Assembly (NCBI GenBank): GCA_003022745.1 | Contig: PXSU01000016.1 | Coordinates: 1 to 12,028 of the forward strand | DNA: 12,028 nt | Source: Halobacteriales archaeon SW_9_67_25 | GTDB lineage: Archaea; Halobacteriota; Halobacteria; Halobacteriales; Haloarculaceae | Direction: 5' to 3' | In this document: positions 5,731-12,028 of the stretch, piece after piece | Numbering within the stretch: the first letter of the stretch is position 1 | How the letters are laid out: every line of letters begins with the position of its first letter | Notes under the pieces: model-generated | Told to the model about the DNA's origin: nothing | Database searches by the model: none | Seen by the model: only the letters and a program-made list of their open reading frames with translations | Program-made: the position numbers and the translations under genes

Positions 5731-6804
5731 TCACACGTTCGCCTCGTCCCGCGCTGCCAGCCACTCACACACGTCCGGCCACAACTCCGCGTGGGCCCGC
5801 GAGGAGACCGAGACGCCGACGTGCCCCGCGGGGAACTCGACGATGCGCTCGTCAGTGCTCGCGACTGCGTTGTTGAGCGGCGTGCTCGATTCGGGCGGGA
5901 CGATGTGGTCGTACTCGCCGACGATCTGCTGGAGCGGGGCCTCGATGGCCGAGAGGTCGACCGGCTGCTCACCCAGGCAGTAGCTCCCCTCGATGAGTGC
6001 GTTGTCCCGGTAGAGGTCGTCGACGAACTCCCGGTAGGCCGTGCCGGCCACGTCGACGCCGTCCCAGACCCACCGCTCCATGCGCGCGAAGTTCTCGACG
6101 AAGGCGTCGTCGTCGACGTTCTCGGAGAGGCGGACGTACTTCCCGAGGAAGTTCTCGACGGGGTCCATCATCGCGAAGGTGACCGCGAGCAACTCGGCGG
6201 GGACGTTCCCGAGGGCGTCGACGACGACATCCGGGTCCAGGTGCGAGGCCCACAGCTCCAGAACCCCGCCCGTCCCGTCGAAGACAACCGGCGTCGTCAG
6301 CAACGAGAGCGTCCGCACCCGCGCCGGTCGGGTCGCAGCATACATTACAGACATCGTCCCGCCCATGCAGTAGCCCAGGAGGTGAACGTCCTCGACCCCG
6401 GCGTCCGCACAGGCCGCCGCGACGCAGTTGTCGGTGTACCGGCCGACGTAGTCGGCCATCGTCAGCGACTGGTCGAGTCTGGAGGGCTCGCCCCAGTCTA
6501 TCAGGTAGACGACGAAGCCCGCCTCCAGCAGACGCCGAATAACGCTCCGGTCGGGCTGTAAATCGAGGATTTCGGGGCTGTTGACCAGGGCGTAGACGAC
6601 GAATACGGGCGTCTCGTGGCGGCGTGTCTCCGGGTCGTACCGGCGGAGTTCGAGTTTGTTCTCCGTGTAGACGACCCCGTTGTCGGTGTGGCCCATCTCC
6701 GCCGCGAGGAGGCGGGCGAGTTGCCCGGGGGCAGCGTCCGCGCGCTCGATGGCCGCGGCAGCGACCCCGAGGGCGTGCCGGTGGGCGTCGACGGGAGCCG
6801 TCAC
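5731..6804 (-). CDS. phaC: Class III polyhydroxyalkanoate synthase catalytic subunit PhaC
   Basis: PhaC polymerises (R)-3-hydroxyacyl-CoA into polyhydroxyalkanoate granules. From the chosen start it has 357 residues, the usual class III size. The lipase-box-like motif GYCMGG puts the nucleophile at Cys146; the other triad members are Asp299 (GEYDHIVPP) and His328 (AGHVGVSVSS). VVYTENKLELRRYDP at 44-58, LIDWGEPSRLDQ at 101-112 and the tryptophan-rich RMERWVWDG at 241-249 are typical. The GTG at 6804 (MTAPVDAHRHAL) is preferred because a TTTA element lies about 26 nt upstream (leaderless start) and the product begins where class III PhaC begins. GTGs at 6819 and 6828 are alternatives, and the frame open to 7011 overlaps hisH. 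The class III partner PhaE, normally adjacent, is absent on both sides. The gene lies between hisH and rpl7ae on the same strand. Confidence 0.92.
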   Translation of the reverse strand: MTAPVDAHRHALGVAAAAIERADAAPGQLARLLAAEMGHTDNGVVYTENKLELRRYDPETRRHETPVFVVYALVNSPEILDLQPDRSVIRRLLEAGFVVYLIDWGEPSRLDQSLTMADYVGRYTDNCVAAACADAGVEDVHLLGYCMGGTMSVMYAATRPARVRTLSLLTTPVVFDGTGGVLELWASHLDPDVVVDALGNVPAELLAVTFAMMDPVENFLGKYVRLSENVDDDAFVENFARMERWVWDGVDVAGTAYREFVDDLYRDNALIEGSYCLGEQPVDLSAIEAPLQQIVGEYDHIVPPESSTPLNNAVASTDERIVEFPAGHVGVSVSSRAHAELWPDVCEWLAARDEANV

Positions 6805-6826
6805 GGTGTGGTATTGCACGGGGCCC

Positions 6827-6835
6827 ACTAAAGTC
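6827..6835 (-). promoter_or_regulatory. Candidate TATA element for phaC
   Basis: The minus strand reads GACTTTAGT in the 61-bp gap after hisH. Its position fits transcription starting at or just before the GTG at 6804, a leaderless arrangement common in haloarchaea. The BRE is weak, so read-through from hisH is possible. Confidence 0.35.
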
Positions 6836-6865
6836 GGTTGTCCTGTCGTCTGGCCGGTGGAGCGT

Positions 6866-7510
6866 TCACGCGGTGCAGATGTCGACGAAGTTCCGGAGGA
6901 TGCGCAGCCCGGTCTCCCCGGATTTTTCGGGATGGAACTGAGTGCCGAACACGTTGCCGGCCCCGTTGGCGACGACGCTCGGGAACGTGGCGCCGTAGTC
7001 GGTCGTGGCAACGGCCGCGTCCTCGTCCTCGGGGTCGGCGTAGTAGGAGTGGACGAAGTACGCGTACTCGCCGTCGACGCCCTCCACGAGCGGGTGGTCG
7101 CGCTCGACGGAGAGGTCGTTCCAGCCCATCTGGGGCACTTTCACGTCGTCGGGAAAGCGGAGGTTCGTCCCCGGGACCAGATCCAGCCCTTCGGCGTCGC
7201 CCTCGCCCTCGTGGTCGGCCTCCTCGCTCGTGGTGAGGAGCATCTGCATTCCGAGACAGATGCCGAAGAGTGGTGTGCCGGCCTCTGCCTCGGCGACCAG
7301 CGCCTCCCGAAACGGGCCGGCATTGTCCATCCCCTCGCTGAACGCGCCGACACCGGGAAGGACGATCCCGTCCGCCTCGCCCACCGCCGCGGGGTCGCTG
7401 GATACCTCGACGTCCGCGCCGGCGCGTTCGAGGCCGCGCGTGACGCTGCGCAGGTTCCCCAGCCCGTAGTCGACGACCACCACCTCCGCCGCGGTCTGAC
7501 GCACACTCAT
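6866..7510 (-). CDS. hisH: Imidazole glycerol phosphate synthase glutaminase subunit HisH
   Basis: HisH is a class I glutamine amidotransferase that feeds ammonia to HisF for ring closure in histidine synthesis. The product has 214 residues. YGLGNLRSV is at 15-23, the oxyanion-strand signature LPGVGAFSEGM at 51-61, the nucleophile Cys85 in GICLGMQ, and the other triad members His193 and Glu195 in QFHPEKSG. All are intact and length is normal. The ATG at 7510 starts just before the first beta strand (AEVVVVDYG). The open frame continues upstream to 7618, but that part is unconserved and lies in the intergenic promoter area. hisF and other his genes are not in the window; dispersed his genes are usual in haloarchaea. 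A TATA-like CTTACC on the minus strand about 25 nt upstream suggests a leaderless transcript. Confidence 0.96.
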   Translation of the reverse strand: MSVRQTAAEVVVVDYGLGNLRSVTRGLERAGADVEVSSDPAAVGEADGIVLPGVGAFSEGMDNAGPFREALVAEAEAGTPLFGICLGMQMLLTTSEEADHEGEGDAEGLDLVPGTNLRFPDDVKVPQMGWNDLSVERDHPLVEGVDGEYAYFVHSYYADPEDEDAAVATTDYGATFPSVVANGAGNVFGTQFHPEKSGETGLRILRNFVDICTA

Positions 7511-7532
7511 ACCCACGTCTACGCCGGGTCCC

Positions 7533-7538
7533 GGTAAG
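7533..7538 (-). promoter_or_regulatory. Candidate TATA element for hisH
   Basis: The minus strand reads CTTACC about 25 nt before the hisH ATG, where the TATA element of a leaderless haloarchaeal gene would lie. The sequence is degenerate and the call rests mainly on position. Confidence 0.3.
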
Positions 7539-7607
7539 TGCGTTCCCCATCCCGTCCGCTCGCGGTCGCCGGACCGAACGGGATCGGTAGCCACGCGCGG
7601 GACGCAC

Positions 7608-7626
7608 AATATATACACTATATATT
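7608..7626. promoter_or_regulatory. 19-bp perfect palindrome upstream of the phn-type operon, probable operator
   Basis: AATATATA-CAC-TATATATT forms two 8-bp arms that are exact reverse complements around a 3-bp spacer, in an otherwise GC-rich intergenic region between divergent hisH and the importer operon. It ends about 24 bp before the TATA-like TTTTATTT and 55 bp before the phnD start, where an archaeal activator or repressor would bind. Phosphate-responsive control is a guess from the operon's function. AT-richness means it could also act as a TATA element on either strand. Confidence 0.55.
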
Positions 7627-7649
7627 AATTCGACAACCACATAGGAACG

Positions 7650-7657
7650 TTTTATTT
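7650..7657 (+). promoter_or_regulatory. Candidate TATA element for the phnDCE-type operon
   Basis: TTTTATTT, preceded by GGAACG as a possible BRE, lies 24-31 nt before the ATG at 7681, so the transcript would have almost no leader. No Shine-Dalgarno is needed or seen at this start. Confidence 0.55.
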
Positions 7658-7680
7658 GACTCCTGTGTGTAGCCGGGCAC

Positions 7681-8754
7681 ATGCGCCAAAGACGCACTTT
7701 CCTGAGAGGACTCGGCGCCGTCGGAACTGTCGGCTTGCTGGCCGGCTGTGGCGGCGACGGTGGCGACGGCGACAGTGGCACCAGTGACGGGAGCGATGGA
7801 AGCGACGGTGACGGCGGAAGCGATGGAAGCGGCGGCGACGGAGACACGGACACGCCGACCCCGGAACCGTCGGTGACCTTCGGCGGCGACGGCGAGATCA
7901 ACTTCAACCTCTCGCCGAGCGTCCCACAGGAGGACCTGAACGTCCAGTACTCGCCGCTTCGCGACCACATCCAGGACTACGTCACCGCGAACTACGACAC
8001 CCCCGAGGGACTCGAAGCCCGGATGAATATCGGGAGCAACTACAGCGCGGTCATCCAGGCACTGGGACAGGGCACCGCTGACCTGGCGGAGACGGGTCCC
8101 TTCGCGGCGTCGGTCGGCGTCACGACGGAGAACCTGGAGGTCATCCTCCAGCGCTTCGGGTACGGGTCCTGGACCTACAAGAGCATCATCGCAACCCGCA
8201 ACGGGAGCGACATCTCGGAACTGGCCGACCTCGAGGGCGAGCGCGTCGCGTTCAGCGACCCGCTCTCGACGAGCGGGTTCCTGTTCCCCGCGGCCGCGAT
8301 GAAAGAAGCCGGCGTCGACATCGGCAACCTGCCCGAGGGCAACGGCTCCCAGGCCGCCTTCGATCCGGTCTTCGCCGGCGGTCACGTCCAGTCATACACG
8401 CTGCTCGAACAGGAACAGGTCGCCGCCGCGGGCATGGGTGGGTTCGTCCGCGACACCAAGGCCGGCCCGACCCCCGAGGGCTTCGAGAGCGTCGCCACGA
8501 CGCTCCACGAGGACGAGGGGCTCCCGCGGGCGCCGATTGTCGTCAGCACCGAACTGCCCGACGAGTCAAAGGAGGCGCTCAAACAGGCGTTCCTCGACGC
8601 ACCCGAGGACATCTACCTGGGGGCCGACGGCGAGGACGGCACCGACGACGACCTCTGGTTCGGTGACGTCCGCGAGGCGACCGTCGACGACTACCAGTCC
8701 GTAATCGAGACTGCGGAGTCGCTGGGTGTCGGTCCCGACTTCTTCGAGGAGTAA
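7681..8754 (+). CDS. phnD: PhnD-type phosphate/phosphite/phosphonate ABC transporter substrate-binding lipoprotein
   Basis: This 357-residue periplasmic-type binding protein is anchored outside the cell. The N-terminus RQRRTFLRG is a twin-arginine signal, followed by a short hydrophobic stretch and the lipobox LLAGC with Cys23 as the lipidation site. Residues 24-64 are a Gly/Ser/Asp linker of the haloarchaeal kind, with a 13-bp DNA repeat (AGCGATGGAAGCG at 7792-7804 and 7819-7831). The rest is a type 2 binding fold of the PhnD family: NFNLSPSVPQEDL at about 73-85, SPLRDHIQDY, the ligand-region run ADLAETGPFAAS, then GERVAFSDPLSTSGFLFP and the usual Gly-rich loops. It is the first gene of a three-gene importer, 41 bp before the ATPase. 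Ligand cannot be fixed by sequence: phosphonate, phosphite and phosphate are all seen in this family. No C-P lyase genes are in the window. Confidence 0.88.
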   Translation: MRQRRTFLRGLGAVGTVGLLAGCGGDGGDGDSGTSDGSDGSDGDGGSDGSGGDGDTDTPTPEPSVTFGGDGEINFNLSPSVPQEDLNVQYSPLRDHIQDYVTANYDTPEGLEARMNIGSNYSAVIQALGQGTADLAETGPFAASVGVTTENLEVILQRFGYGSWTYKSIIATRNGSDISELADLEGERVAFSDPLSTSGFLFPAAAMKEAGVDIGNLPEGNGSQAAFDPVFAGGHVQSYTLLEQEQVAAAGMGGFVRDTKAGPTPEGFESVATTLHEDEGLPRAPIVVSTELPDESKEALKQAFLDAPEDIYLGADGEDGTDDDLWFGDVREATVDDYQSVIETAESLGVGPDFFEE

Positions 8755-8795
8755 TCACCGGGGCTGTTTTCAGCACGGAGGTTCCCGAGATACAC

Positions 8796-9641
8796 ATGCC
8801 CGCCGTCACGTTCGAGGACGTCACGAAAGTCTACGGTGAGAACACCGTCGCACTCCGGGACGTCTCCGTGGATATCGGGGAGGGCGAGTTCGTCATCCTC
8901 CTGGGGCCCTCGGGGGCCGGGAAGTCGACGTTCCTGCGCGTGCTCAACGGGCTGACCCATCCCACCGAGGGAACCGTGACGGTCGGGGAGCGGTCCGCCG
9001 AGGACGTACGCGAGGAAATCGGCATGGTGTTCCAGGAACACTACCTCATCGAGAACATGAGTGCCTTCCAGAACGCGCTGACGGGGGCGCTCGCGCGCAA
9101 CGGCTTCCTCCGGAGTCTCCTGACCTGGCACAGCCAGGATGACAAGCGCGCAGCACTGGAGGCCCTCGAAACCGTGGGCCTGCTCGCCGAGGCCGGCCAG
9201 CGGGCGGGGTCGATGAGCGGCGGACAGAAACAGCGCGTCGGCATCGCCCGGGCGCTCGTGCAACAACCGAGCCTCCTCCTGGCCGACGAGCCCGTCGCCA
9301 GCCTCGACCCGAAGGCCGCACGCGACGTGATGAGCTACATGAAGCGGGCCGCGACCGAGCGGGACCTCACTGCCATCACCAGCCTCCACCAGGTGAACAT
9401 CGCCCGCGAGTTCGGCGACCGCTTTCTCGGGGTCCGCGACGGCGAGATAATCTTCGACGGCAACCGTGACGACCTGACGATGGACGTCGTCGACGGAATT
9501 TACTACGGCGAGGGCGGCGACGGGGAGAGCGGCGTGACCGGTACCGGGACCGCGTCGGCCGGTCCGGACGAAACCAGCGAGATCGCTACTGAGGCAGTGG
9601 ACGCAGCCGGAACCGCGGCCGAAGGGGGTGACCCGACGTGA
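8796..9641 (+). CDS. phnC: PhnC-type ABC transporter ATP-binding protein
   Basis: This 281-residue ATPase powers the importer. Walker A GPSGAGKST is at 37-45, the Q-loop Gln at 80 (MVFQEHYLIENMSAFQNAL, typical of PhnC), the ABC signature SGGQKQR at 141-147, Walker B LLLADEP at 160-166 with the D-loop SLD, and the switch histidine at 198. The family's catalytic domain ends near residue 240 (IYYGE). The remaining 40 or so residues form a low-complexity Gly/Thr/Ala/Glu tail not seen in most PhnC proteins. A GGAGG lies about 14 nt before the ATG. Its stop overlaps the GTG start of the permease by four bases (GTGA), showing translational coupling. Confidence 0.93.
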   Translation: MPAVTFEDVTKVYGENTVALRDVSVDIGEGEFVILLGPSGAGKSTFLRVLNGLTHPTEGTVTVGERSAEDVREEIGMVFQEHYLIENMSAFQNALTGALARNGFLRSLLTWHSQDDKRAALEALETVGLLAEAGQRAGSMSGGQKQRVGIARALVQQPSLLLADEPVASLDPKAARDVMSYMKRAATERDLTAITSLHQVNIAREFGDRFLGVRDGEIIFDGNRDDLTMDVVDGIYYGEGGDGESGVTGTGTASAGPDETSEIATEAVDAAGTAAEGGDPT

Positions 9642-10636
9642 GCCCGGGCTCGACCGACGAGCAACTCGCGTCGCTGGAACGCTCCCGGCGGATCAAGCAG
9701 GGGCTGACCTTGCTGGGGGTGATCGCGATTCTCGTCACCACCTACGTCGGGCTGGGATTCGTCCGGTTCGAGGTCGACGAGATCGTCGCCGGCATTCCGG
9801 GCTTTCTCGAGTTCGTCGCGGCCTTCTTCCCGCCGAACTTCGAGGCGCTCACGCTGTCCACCAAGACCAACGGCATCACGGGCCTGGAGGCTCTGTGGGC
9901 GAGTTTCGCCAACCCCGGGTCGTTCGGCGAGAGCCTGACATCCCAGCGCCTCACACTCGCCAAGGCCAGCGTCGTGACACTCCTGCTTGGCTTTCTCGGG
10001 ACCGTTCTCGGCTTCCTGCCGGCGCTGTTTTTCGGCGTGCTGGGCAGCGAACAGGTCACCCCGTTCCCCTTCAACTTCATCTTCCGTGGCATCATGAGCG
10101 TCATCCGTGCCATCCCCGCCATCGTCTGGATTTTCCTCTTTGTCCCCTTCGGTCCCCCCAGCCAGGCGACGGCCGTCCTCGCCATCGCCACCGACACCAT
10201 CGGCAACCTCGGGCGGCTGTTCACCGACGAACTCGAAGAGATCGAGGAAGGCCCCATCGAGGCCATCGAATCGACCGGCGCCTCCCGGACCCAGACGGTC
10301 GGTTTCGGCATGCTGAGTCAGGTCTCCCGGTCGTACATCGCCTGGACGCTGTACATTCTGGAGATCAACACCCGGATCGCCATCTCGCTGGGCGTCGTCG
10401 GCGCCGGCGGTCTCGGGCTGTACATCCGCAACCAACAGGACCTGCTCCAGTTCCAGAACACCGCCGCCGGCATCGTCATGGTGTTCGTCGTCGTCCTCTC
10501 AATCGAGTTGCTCTCCTCGCGCATCCGGGCCCGCCTGCGCCCGGGCGAACACGAGACCAAGGGCCTCGTCGAGAGCCTGCGCGACCTCGCGAACCCCGGC
10601 AAGTGGCTCGGTATCGGCCGGGACCGCGCTCAGTAG
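9638..10636 (+). CDS. phnE: PhnE-type ABC transporter permease
   Basis: This 332-residue membrane protein has hydrophobic segments at about 22-40, 108-135, 150-170, 176-190 and 277-295, and the permease EAA loop EAIESTGASRTQTVGFGML at 208-226, which docks on the ATPase. Extended loops at 41-105 and acidic or basic ends are typical of haloarchaeal PhnE. The start is GTG at 9638, overlapping the phnC stop (GTGA), with GGGGGTG just upstream as ribosome binding site. The gene ends 24 bp before the stop of the convergent propeller gene. Only one permease gene is present, so a homodimer is likely. Confidence 0.92.
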   Translation: MSPGSTDEQLASLERSRRIKQGLTLLGVIAILVTTYVGLGFVRFEVDEIVAGIPGFLEFVAAFFPPNFEALTLSTKTNGITGLEALWASFANPGSFGESLTSQRLTLAKASVVTLLLGFLGTVLGFLPALFFGVLGSEQVTPFPFNFIFRGIMSVIRAIPAIVWIFLFVPFGPPSQATAVLAIATDTIGNLGRLFTDELEEIEEGPIEAIESTGASRTQTVGFGMLSQVSRSYIAWTLYILEINTRIAISLGVVGAGGLGLYIRNQQDLLQFQNTAAGIVMVFVVVLSIELLSSRIRARLRPGEHETKGLVESLRDLANPGKWLGIGRDRAQ

Positions 10637-10660
10637 GCGCTGGCGTCAGTCATCGTGCGT

Positions 10661-11812
10661 TCACTCTCGTGGCGGACCAAAGCCGTAGAGTGCGTCGGCA
10701 CCTCGGACGTAGACGCCGCCGGTCACGGGCGTCACCCCGTAGATGTCGCCTGGGTCGATCACGTCCTCCTTGCTGGCGCTTTGGGTCGAGTGGCCCCACA
10801 GTGTCTCGCCACTTTCTGCGTCGGATGCCTGCACGGCCTTCCCGGCGACCGAAAAGAGCGTGTCCCCGACTCGAGCGACCGGCACGCCCTCCTCGACCAG
10901 AGTCGAGATCTCGGTCCCGTCGGCCGCGTCCAGCGCCACCAGGCCGTGGTCCGTGCGCACGTAGACGGTGTCGTCGGTGATGACGGGCGGGGACAGGGAC
11001 TGACCGCCGTCACCGAGCGAAACGCGCCAGCGAACGGTCCCTCCGGTCGCGTCGACGGCAAGCAGTTCCGACCCCTGGGCTCGGTTGATGCTTACGTAGA
11101 CAGTGTCGGCCGTGGCGACCGGCGGCGCGGGCTGTTCACGTTCCAACGGCCAGGCTGCGTCCGAGTGGAACCGCCGCTCGCCGGTCGAGCGCCACTGTTC
11201 GGCCCCGGTCGCGGCGTCGAGGGTCCGTGCGTGCGTGCCCCCAGAATCGGGGCGCGACGCGCAACTCACGACCGTCCCATCGACGACCGTCGGTGGTCCG
11301 ATGATGCCACCCATCTCCGGGCCGCGCCAGTGTCTTTCGGCGCGGTCAGCGGCGAAACAGAACGTCTGACTGTACGTGTTCACGAAGAGCCGGTCGCCGG
11401 CGAGAGTGGGTGGAGCGCTGACCTCTCCCCCATCGAGCGGGCTACGTGACAGTGCTGCCAATGTCTCCGGCTCTCGGCGGACGAGTTGGTTGCCGTCGGG
11501 GCCGTCCTGACAGGGGTCGACCCACGGTGGTCCCGGACTGTAGCTGCCACAGACGTTGGCCAGCGCGCCGTCGGCCACGGCCGGTACGGAGCCGGCGTCA
11601 CGCTGCCAGTACACTTCGGCGTCGCGGAGCCCCGTTCCCGCGGGATTGAACCCGGTGTTGCCGGCATCGAACCGATAGGTAGGCCACTCTCCGCTGACGT
11701 CAAGCGGGGGCGAAGCAGGCGACTCATCACGACTGGAACAGCCAGCAAGTGCGGTGACTATGCCTGCCGCTCCGAATTGTAAATACGTCCGTCGGTGGAG
11801 GCGTGAATCCAC
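10661..11812 (-). CDS. PQQ-like beta-propeller repeat lipoprotein, Tat-exported
   Basis: This 383-residue secreted protein has an N-terminal HRRTYLQFG twin-arginine signal and a lipobox ALAGC with Cys25 as lipid anchor. A short linker is followed by EWPTYRFDAGNTGFNP at 42-57, the usual opening blade of haloarchaeal outer-surface propellers. The propeller repeats are visible as strand pairs with the VYV...LDA..G...W pattern: ARTLDAATGAEQWRS, LLAVDATGGTVRWRV, LVALDAADGTEI and VQASDAESGETLWG. Such PQQ-binding-like (quinoprotein dehydrogenase-like) repeats occur both in enzymes and in scaffold proteins. I see no quinone- or metal-binding residue set that would argue for an enzyme, so function is unknown. 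The start is GTG at 11812. It converges on phnE with 24 bp between stops and appears monocistronic. Confidence 0.87.
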   Translation of the reverse strand: MDSRLHRRTYLQFGAAGIVTALAGCSSRDESPASPPLDVSGEWPTYRFDAGNTGFNPAGTGLRDAEVYWQRDAGSVPAVADGALANVCGSYSPGPPWVDPCQDGPDGNQLVRREPETLAALSRSPLDGGEVSAPPTLAGDRLFVNTYSQTFCFAADRAERHWRGPEMGGIIGPPTVVDGTVVSCASRPDSGGTHARTLDAATGAEQWRSTGERRFHSDAAWPLEREQPAPPVATADTVYVSINRAQGSELLAVDATGGTVRWRVSLGDGGQSLSPPVITDDTVYVRTDHGLVALDAADGTEISTLVEEGVPVARVGDTLFSVAGKAVQASDAESGETLWGHSTQSASKEDVIDPGDIYGVTPVTGGVYVRGADALYGFGPPRE

Positions 11813-11840
11813 GCTCGATTACTCTAATCCAGCTAAGTAA
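11813..11840 (-). promoter_or_regulatory. Promoter region of the beta-propeller gene with a small dyad
   Basis: The minus strand reads TTACTTAG (11839-11832) as a TATA-like element about 25 nt before the GTG start, with AGAAAG just beyond as a possible BRE, implying a leaderless transcript. Between it and the start lies GATTA-ctc-TAATC (11817-11829), a 5-bp perfect dyad where transcription would begin, a position suited to a repressor. The dyad is short and could be chance. Confidence 0.35.
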
Positions 11841-11899
11841 GTGCTTTCTGGTGATGCTATGATCAGCAGGTGCTGGAACTCGTGTTGAACCTAATCTCT

Positions 11900-12028
11900 C
11901 TAATCCCTATTGCTACTGTCGAGCGCACCGTCCTCGCGCTCGCTGTCGGCCCACGAGTCCAGCCGACCCTCCGCGAGGTGGAAGTCCTCGCCGGGATGTT
12001 CGGTGTAGACGACGTAGACGTTCTCGGC
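11900..12028 (-). CDS. C-terminal end of an unidentified protein, cut by window edge
   Basis: The frame is open from the right edge for 42 codons and closes at TAG (11902-11900). Its sequence ENVYVVYTEHPGEDFHLAEG, then RLDSWADSEREDGALDSSNRD, is acidic and uses G/C third positions, as expected for a real haloarchaeal gene. I do not recognise the family. The tail beyond GRLDSW looks like an unstructured acidic end. It lies upstream of the propeller gene on the same strand with an 87-bp gap that carries the latter's promoter. Confidence 0.6.
   Translation of the reverse strand, partial: AENVYVVYTEHPGEDFHLAEGRLDSWADSEREDGALDSSNRD

Noticed and set aside
6805..7011. Longer PhaC start reaching 7011
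   Set aside because: It would overlap the end of hisH by nearly 150 bp and add a Ser/Thr/Arg-rich shadow sequence not found in class III PhaC.
6866..7510. hisH outside a his operon as a novelty
   Set aside because: Histidine genes are commonly scattered in haloarchaea, so this is ordinary.
7511..7618. Upstream start for HisH at 7618
   Set aside because: The extra 36 residues are unconserved and would begin within the AT-rich palindrome. The ATG at 7510 directly precedes the first conserved strand.

Overview
The window is chromosomal DNA from an extremely halophilic archaeon (class Halobacteria). The reasons are high G+C, acidic proteins, archaeal-type ribosomal proteins (L7Ae, S28e, L24e) beside nucleoside diphosphate kinase, an archaeal RIO2 kinase, Tat-dependent lipoproteins with acidic low-complexity linkers, and promoters with TATA elements close to leaderless starts. 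Genus cannot be read reliably from the sequence.

Layout. (1) 2-772 (+): 3' part of the RIO2 kinase gene, cut by the window edge. (2) 773-1425: about 650 bp without a recognisable gene, between convergent genes. (3) 1426-3720 (-): a tightly packed three-gene cluster read right to left: short-chain 3-ketoacyl/acetoacetyl-CoA reductase (PhaB/FabG type), SCP2-type thiolase, and an OB-fold DUF35 partner. (4) 3721-3962: upstream region with palindromes. A short piece matching the end of a haloarchaeal TnpB (IS200/IS605 group) lies at 3963-4044, antisense to the 3' end of ndk. (5) 3963-5518 (-): overlapping operon rpl7ae-rps28e-rpl24e-ndk. (6) 5731-6804 (-): class III polyhydroxyalkanoate synthase phaC. 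(7) 6866-7510 (-): hisH. (8) 7681-10636 (+): an ABC importer of the phosphonate/phosphite/phosphate family (phnD-phnC-phnE order) behind an AT-rich promoter with a 19-bp palindrome. (9) 10661-11812 (-): a Tat lipoprotein with PQQ-like beta-propeller repeats. (10) 11900-12028 (-): C-terminal 42 codons of an unidentified protein.

Functional reading. Thiolase plus OB-fold subunit, acetoacetyl-CoA reductase and PHA synthase are the three chemical steps from acetyl-CoA to polyhydroxyalkanoate. They lie on one strand but are split by the L7Ae-ndk translation operon, and no phaE is present in the window. The phosphorus importer next door fits storage-polymer physiology under nutrient imbalance, but that link is inference.

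No clearly new multi-gene system is visible. The points most worth checking are the transposon-tail remnant that appears to have lengthened Ndk, the long repetitive acidic tail on L24e, the cysteine-free DUF35 protein, the palindrome upstream of the phn-type operon, and the split PHA gene set.
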